From Diatrype stigma (taxonomy: Eukaryota; Ascomycota; Sordariomycetes; Xylariales; Diatrypaceae), in contig JAKJXP020000139.1 in the NCBI GenBank assembly GCA_022225965.2, forward strand, positions 30,616-94,615: a DNA stretch of 64,000 nt, written 5' to 3'. This document shows, piece by piece, positions 59,408 to 64,000 of the stretch. Numbering within the stretch: position 1 is the first letter of the stretch; each line of letters opens with the position of its first letter. The translations under genes and the position numbers were made by a program. Below the pieces are notes generated by a model that did no database searches, was not told the origin of the DNA, and was given only the letters and a program-made list of their open reading frames with translations.

Positions 59408-60201
59408 ATTGGTTTACATCTAGCTATCATGCATATACATAAACAGATAGTTGGCTATTTTTTTGGATAGCCTGCCGGCGGCAGAACGTGGTACAGTGCT
59501 TATGACTCTGGTATGCGATGGAGTCAGTTTAGATCCGCGCGACGTCGCAAAGTTGAAGAAGCGGCTGATGCGATGATTAGCGATGATGTCGAATGGGGGG
59601 AGAGGCCCAGGGACGGCTGGCCAATCAGTTAGGTAAATCCAAGTCTCATTTGAGTTATGGCTAGAGTCCCAGACTAGGTAGATTCGCTAACCTTATGCAG
59701 CTGAATAGCGCCCCCCAGGCTTGCTCCAGCCCATCATCTGCTGAGGTCGCGTCGGGGTATTGGTACCAATTGGCATCCACATCCATATTCGTTTTAAGGA
59801 TATCCCTGTATCCAATAGTTTAGATTCCACTTACATGGTACCTGAAATACGTAGTTACCTACCTCTTGAGGTGGTCTGAGCTCTATCCACCAAGGCTGAA
59901 AGGCCAACTAATTGAATGCCAAGTGACAGGGGTTTGCTAATCTGTGGAGAGCTAGCTTTCTTATCCACGCATGCTTCCTCCCTCCTTCCTGCCAGCTTGT
60001 GATTTTGCGACAAGTCAAATCATTCGTTCTGGTTGTTCTGTATGTAGGTTCCCTTTCGACTTCAACTATCAGCAAATCCCATAAAACAGAGTCTGTACCA
60101 ACAGGCTCCCATAGCGAAAAACCCCCAAAGACAAATCGATCTCCGGTACAACCTCCGACACGCACGTACAAACCCAACAGTCGTCGTCATCCACGTCTTA
60201 A
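59408..60201. other. Divergent intergenic region, GCN5 and OST5
   Basis: Shared promoter region of two housekeeping genes. No gene or repeat supported. Confidence 0.5.
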
Positions 60202-60573
60202 ATGGATTCTTCAATCGAAGAGCTCTGGCAATCTCCGTCTGCCAGTCCGTTCCTTCCTACCATCGGAAAGGGCAGCCAATTCTTCGTTGGTTTCGTTCTC
60301 CTTCTATTGGGCCTCACATTGACAGGCGCCTTTGCACTGAGTAAGGCCAACCATGATATCGCAATCTGAGATTCACGCCGGCTAATACGTAATCGCTGCT
60401 GTTAGATCGTTCACTCCTCACTCTTCCGCTGTTCGGAGTTCCAGCCTCGTTGGCCATAGCGTACGAGTCCCCTTTCTTGCAAGCCCGCTGTACACTTGGG
60501 AACTGGAGGTAGTCTAACATCGCACAGGGTCGGCACCGTCTATATGTTCTGCGCGGTCGGAGTTTACGTCTAG
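60202..60573 (+). CDS. OST5: Oligosaccharyltransferase subunit OST5, 79 aa, three exons
   Basis: Exons 60202-60340, 60406-60460 and 60528-60573 join in frame across introns of 65 bp (GTAAGG...GTTAG) and 67 bp (GTACGA, branch TCTAAC, CACAG). The product starts MDSSIEELWQSPSASPFLPT, then has two transmembrane helices, FFVGFVLLLLGLTLTGAFAL and GVPASLAIAVGTVYMFCAVG, joined by a short NRSLLTLPLF loop. Size and topology match Ost5/TMEM258, a small integral subunit of the ER N-glycosylation complex that holds Ost1. RAD1 starts only 156 bp beyond the stop, on the same strand. Confidence 0.88.
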
Positions 60574-60729
60574 AGGAAGAAGATACCCCAAGAAAGCGCC
60601 GCCCTGTATTATAAGTGAATTGAGGCGTTAAAAGACACCATCTGGATTGACCGTCGTTGTTTGATTTTGAGCGTGATTAAGCACCGTTTCACCACGAACC
60701 GCATCTTTAGAGCTATCTATTGAGACATC

Positions 60730-61777
60730 ATGGCCACGGCGGCGGGTTCCGCGCCGCCTCAGCAACCGCTATTTCGGGCTGTAGCAAGTTCCACGCGGCA
60801 AATCCACCAAGTTCTGAAATGCATCAGCTTCACTACTAAGGTCCATGTTCAGATTACACAGGAGGGCATTCGTTTTGCCGCCGATTACTCTCGTGTTATG
60901 CAGGGTAGGTTCATTAGTGCTGCGTTGGAAGGAGTCCGGGGACCTGACTAACCTTATACTAGGGGTCGCTTTCCTAGACAGAGGCCTTTTTACGACATAC
61001 ACACCTAACATACCAGAGGGACCAGAGTATGAATGTGAAGGAGACAACCGTGCTCTACCATCGTTTCAAATGAATCTGTCCGCTCTCTTAGAAGCTTTGC
61101 AGCTGTTTGGAGCCACAGAAGTTGCCGCCCGGGCTGCGAAGGCCGACGCAGAGCCGTATCGCAGCAACCTCCGCAACTATCGTCCTGATGCCTTCAGCCA
61201 CCAGACCCTAGGAATGCCTGGGACGTGTTGCCTTCTATACGATGAGGTTGGCTCTCCACTTAGCGTCATTTTAGAAGAAAACGATGTGAAGACACGGTGT
61301 GATATGACCACCTACTCCCCTGAGTCCCCGGACGACATTCCTTTCCACCGTGACGACCTCGTCTTCAGGATCATTATGCAAGGGAAACTGCTTCTAGATG
61401 GCCTTTCCGAGCTGGCTCCGATGGCCCCACCCCGCGTCACGATTCAAGCCACCCCCAATGCACCGTATCTCAGCCTCACTAGTAGTGGTCCGCTCGGAAG
61501 TGCTAGCGTCGACTTTTCCAATGGCCGCAATCTCCTTGAGACGTTCTCCGTTCGCGAGCGTTGGTCTCAGAGTTTCAAGTTCGATCTGATCAAGTCTGCG
61601 AGCGAGGCCATGCGAATAGCAAGTAAGGTTAGCTTTCGAGGGGACGGCCAAGGCGTTTTGAGCTTGCAGTTCATGGTCGGGGTCGATGGCGGTCCCGTGA
61701 GTTTCCTGGATTTCCGGTTCGTGCCTTATGTGCCGCAGGAACATGAGGAGGAGTCCGAGGAGGAGGAGGACCTGTAG
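60730..61777 (+). CDS. rad1: DNA-damage checkpoint clamp subunit Rad1, 329 aa
   Basis: Exons 60730-60904 and 60963-61777 join in frame across a 58-bp intron (GTAGGT, branch ACTAAC, ACTAG). The PCNA-like fold is recognisable: LFRAVASSTRQIHQVLKCIS, HVQITQEGIRFAADYSRVMQ, VAFLDRGLFTTY, FQMNLSALLEALQLFGATEV and a second half with FKFDLIKSASEAMRIASKVS and LSLQFMVGVDGGPVSFLDFR. It ends in the acidic tail common in Rad1 (EEESEEEEDL). It acts in the nucleus in the Rad9-Rad1-Hus1 ring, loaded at damaged DNA to activate the ATR/Mec1 kinase. It corresponds to S. pombe Rad1 and S. cerevisiae Rad17. Confidence 0.92.
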
Positions 61778-62160
61778 AGCACGGATACTAGACCATAACG
61801 ACCCGTGGAAGGAACAGCTAATAGCTTCTGCTCTTGCCGGTGTGGAGTCGTCTCGTTCCAAAGCTGGGGGATGCTAGAGGGTGTGGTAATGAATGTCCCT
61901 GCTCAGGTCAATACTCGAACGCCCCCGAACTGGTTTACAATGCCTTTCATTGCTCGAAAGGTAATTCAGTTTGCCTAGGGCAACATAGCAGTAATAACAA
62001 ATGACTTTTATATTTCCCAGTCAATATTTTGACAATGCAGAACCAATCCAGCAGTGAAGCTATTCTAGTCTACGTGTGTATCATCAAAACAATTCGTCTA
62101 TAACCTTTTTCTCAAACAACGCCTGGCAATTGATGCGAGAGTGGCCTTGATCCCTATTAT
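61778..62160. other. Convergent intergenic region
   Basis: Between the Rad1 stop and the stop of the cysteine-rich membrane protein. Nothing recognised. Confidence 0.5.
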
Positions 62161-62915
62161 CTACGCTTTGGCCCTGGGCGTAGGGGACGGCGTATAACAG
62201 CTCGCTTCAGTATGAGGAGGGTATCCGCAGCAGATCCCTTCCTCCACATGACACATGTACGGGTCTAGGCAGTCATTCACACCGGTACAAGACGCACCGG
62301 GACAGCCCCAGTTATCCGGGCTGCAGCACGTCGTGCTGTGCGGCTGGTCGTGCAGATCGGTGTAGCATGAGTTCGGCGGCAAACACTGCGCGTCCGCTGT
62401 GCAGCTTTCGCCTGCAGCGAGGTAGACAGCGATGGAACCGTCGACCGTCTGCGTAACCATTGTCGGGAAGCTCGTCCTCGACGTGGATGGTGTCGTGGGC
62501 GTATAAGAGGTGGTGCTTGACGGCGCTAAAGGTGTCTGACCGGGAGTGGCGTCAGGGGTAACCGGATCTGGGGACTAGCGGCTGTTTAGCACACGTTCTG
62601 ACTGGGCAAGGGGGTTGTGGCAACTGGGGTAAACATTTCGGGTAAATAGGAGTAGATACATATAGGTAAACGGTATAATAAACGGCTGCTTAATACCTTC
62701 CCGTTATTGGTTTTGTTGGCCATGAGCACAATCGTTGGTGGGACGACAGCGAGGACGGTGACAATACCGAGGATGACAAAGAGCATAGTCTTTCCATGAT
62801 GGCCGATAAAATTGTTGATTATGTTCTCGGAGTTATGAACGACTTTGAGCTTTGCGCGGCCGCTGAGGTTATTACGGCTGGCCTCTGTCTTCAGTGTGGG
62901 CGTAAAAAACCCCAT
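62161..62915 (-). CDS. Membrane-anchored protein with two six-cysteine repeats, 210 aa
   Basis: Exons 62697-62915 and 62161-62574 join in frame across a 122-bp intron (GTATTA...GCTAG). ATG 62915 gives MGFFTPTLKTEASRNNLSGR, then a single transmembrane helix (residues about 46-68, MLFVILGIVTVLAVVPPTIV). A Pro/Ser/Thr-rich linker of about 40 residues follows, then a domain with twelve cysteines. These fall into two tandem units, each C-x5-C-x5-C-xn-CC-xm-C (CTADAQCLPPNSC then CC; CTGVNDCLDPYMC then CC). All cysteines are even in number, suggesting disulfides outside the cell. With no signal peptide before the helix and a basic cytoplasmic side, a type II orientation is likely. I do not recognise a named family; EB-type or cell-wall-associated modules have similar spacing. 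Confidence 0.7.
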
Positions 62916-63921
62916 GGACACGATGTAGCGAGTCCCTCATGTCAACCCCATCACAGCTTCTTCTCCCTATAAGAAAGAAATAGGGTTCACACATCAGAGA
63001 GTTAGGATCCTGAGATATCTGCTAGTGTCGGTATCTTCAACATTGGGGGTGGCCATGGGGACACGGACTCCTCCAGAACCTCAAGATGTGTTATTAGCTA
63101 TAGGTTACGCCAAACGTATCGAGTTCCTACCGGCCATGTAGGATGCAGAAACAGGTGGAAGACACCTAGATTAGAATCAAGATAAGCTATTTAGTCATGT
63201 AGCCGGCTTCGATGTTACTTGAAGAACTGCAGCCTGCCACCACTAGGATTTGGCCTTATACAGCTGTAAGCCTCTGGGGCCTTCGGTATGCATGCTTGAC
63301 ACTTTGTGATAGCCGTTGTAAGATACATAATTATCAAGCAAACAAATGAAATCACAGGAAAGGTTTAGGTTATGTCCTTTTACTACGTATTCATTGGCTC
63401 GTCTGTAACATCAAGTCGTATCTACGCAGATACAAATACTTGCGGATGTTATTGACAGGCACCTTAGCAATATATAGGGCTGAATAATAAGATTATACTG
63501 ATACTATTTGCTGGCACTAGGCGTGTTGAAAACCCCGCCATAAATGTGACGAATAAGTAGAGTTGCATTGCGCTCGATTTCCTCCTTGATCATTAATACT
63601 TGCATATGGCAGTGCCAGTCGGTGTTCTTAGTCAGCTGATGAGTCTTATATTAAGGCCAATTTTATATTGAACCCCCTCTTCACCCGCCTTGGCCTACTA
63701 CTGTAGCGTAGAGGGCGCGTATATGCTACCATACTCTACCAATGACCATAAAGGCCACCACAAAAATATCTTACCGGCCGGCAACTTGCTTCATTCCTGC
63801 AGTACCTCTGACCGCCCTCAATAGACGTAATACTTGATGAAACACTGATCTGTAGATCCTGCTAGATCTACGCGATATATACAATGTAGGACAGGATTAT
63901 GTCTACCGAAATTTTTTAATA
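62916..63921. other. Intergenic, no gene seen
   Basis: Upstream of the cysteine-rich protein gene. No open frame, RNA gene or repeat supported. Confidence 0.45.

Positions 63922-64000
<79 letters not shown>
63922..64000. repeat. Poly-G run of 79 bases at the window end
   Basis: An unbroken G homopolymer reaches the last base. Natural homopolymers of this length are rare and no telomere repeat is present, so it is more likely an assembly or sequencing artefact at a contig end or gap. Confidence 0.8.

Noticed and set aside
1..64000. CRISPR arrays, bacterial operons or ribosome binding sites
   Set aside because: Spliceosomal introns and gene content show eukaryotic nuclear DNA; no regularly spaced repeats were found.

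Overview
The window looks like nuclear DNA of a filamentous ascomycete, most likely a Sordariomycete-type Pezizomycotina. Genes are short and carry 50-120 bp introns with GTRNGY donors and CTAAC/CTAAT branch sites. The gene set includes a PTH11-type seven-helix receptor, Zn2Cys6 regulator, DUF6604 protein, Gcn5, Rad1, Hrd3, Ost5 and Rmd1-type DUF155 protein. A long A+T-rich block carries transition-type damage typical of repeat-induced point mutation (RIP). The species cannot be named from sequence alone.

Layout. 1-2.1 kb: 3' end of a chromate-transporter-like gene facing a small mitochondrial-type membrane protein gene. 2.1-14.4 kb: a PTH11/rhodopsin-like gene on the minus strand, split in one of its introns by a 10,785-bp A+T-rich insertion. 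The insertion is a nest: an outer hAT DNA transposon (TIRs 2825 and 13609, 8-bp target duplications, RIP-damaged hATC domain at 13.2-13.5 kb) holding a 7,228-bp chromodomain-containing Ty3/gypsy retrotransposon (LTRs 5272-5496 and 12274-12499, 5-bp duplication ATTTT). Two small islands of normal composition inside it escaped RIP. 15.2-28.4 kb: SDR fragment, amidoligase-like gene, thioredoxin-fold protein, 2OG-Fe(II) oxygenase, FRG1, WDR89-like protein, and HRD3/SEL1L. 28.7-31.4 kb: a DUF6604 pseudogene with several breaks. 33.4-40.1 kb: GT32 glycosyltransferase and F-box gene. 43.7-50.1 kb: Zn2Cys6 factor, DUF155 protein and SnoaL-like protein. 53-62.9 kb: conserved fungal unknown, GCN5, OST5, RAD1 and a membrane-anchored twelve-cysteine protein. 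The window ends in a 79-base poly-G run.

The intact genes are mostly unrelated housekeeping functions: ER quality control and N-glycosylation (HRD3, OST5, GT32), chromatin and DNA-damage checkpoint (GCN5, RAD1), and RNA/nucleolar or scaffold roles (FRG1, WDR89-like). I see no biosynthetic cluster. The most informative region is the nested, RIP-degraded transposon inside the receptor intron. Exon joins were worked out by eye from splice signals, phase and family similarity.
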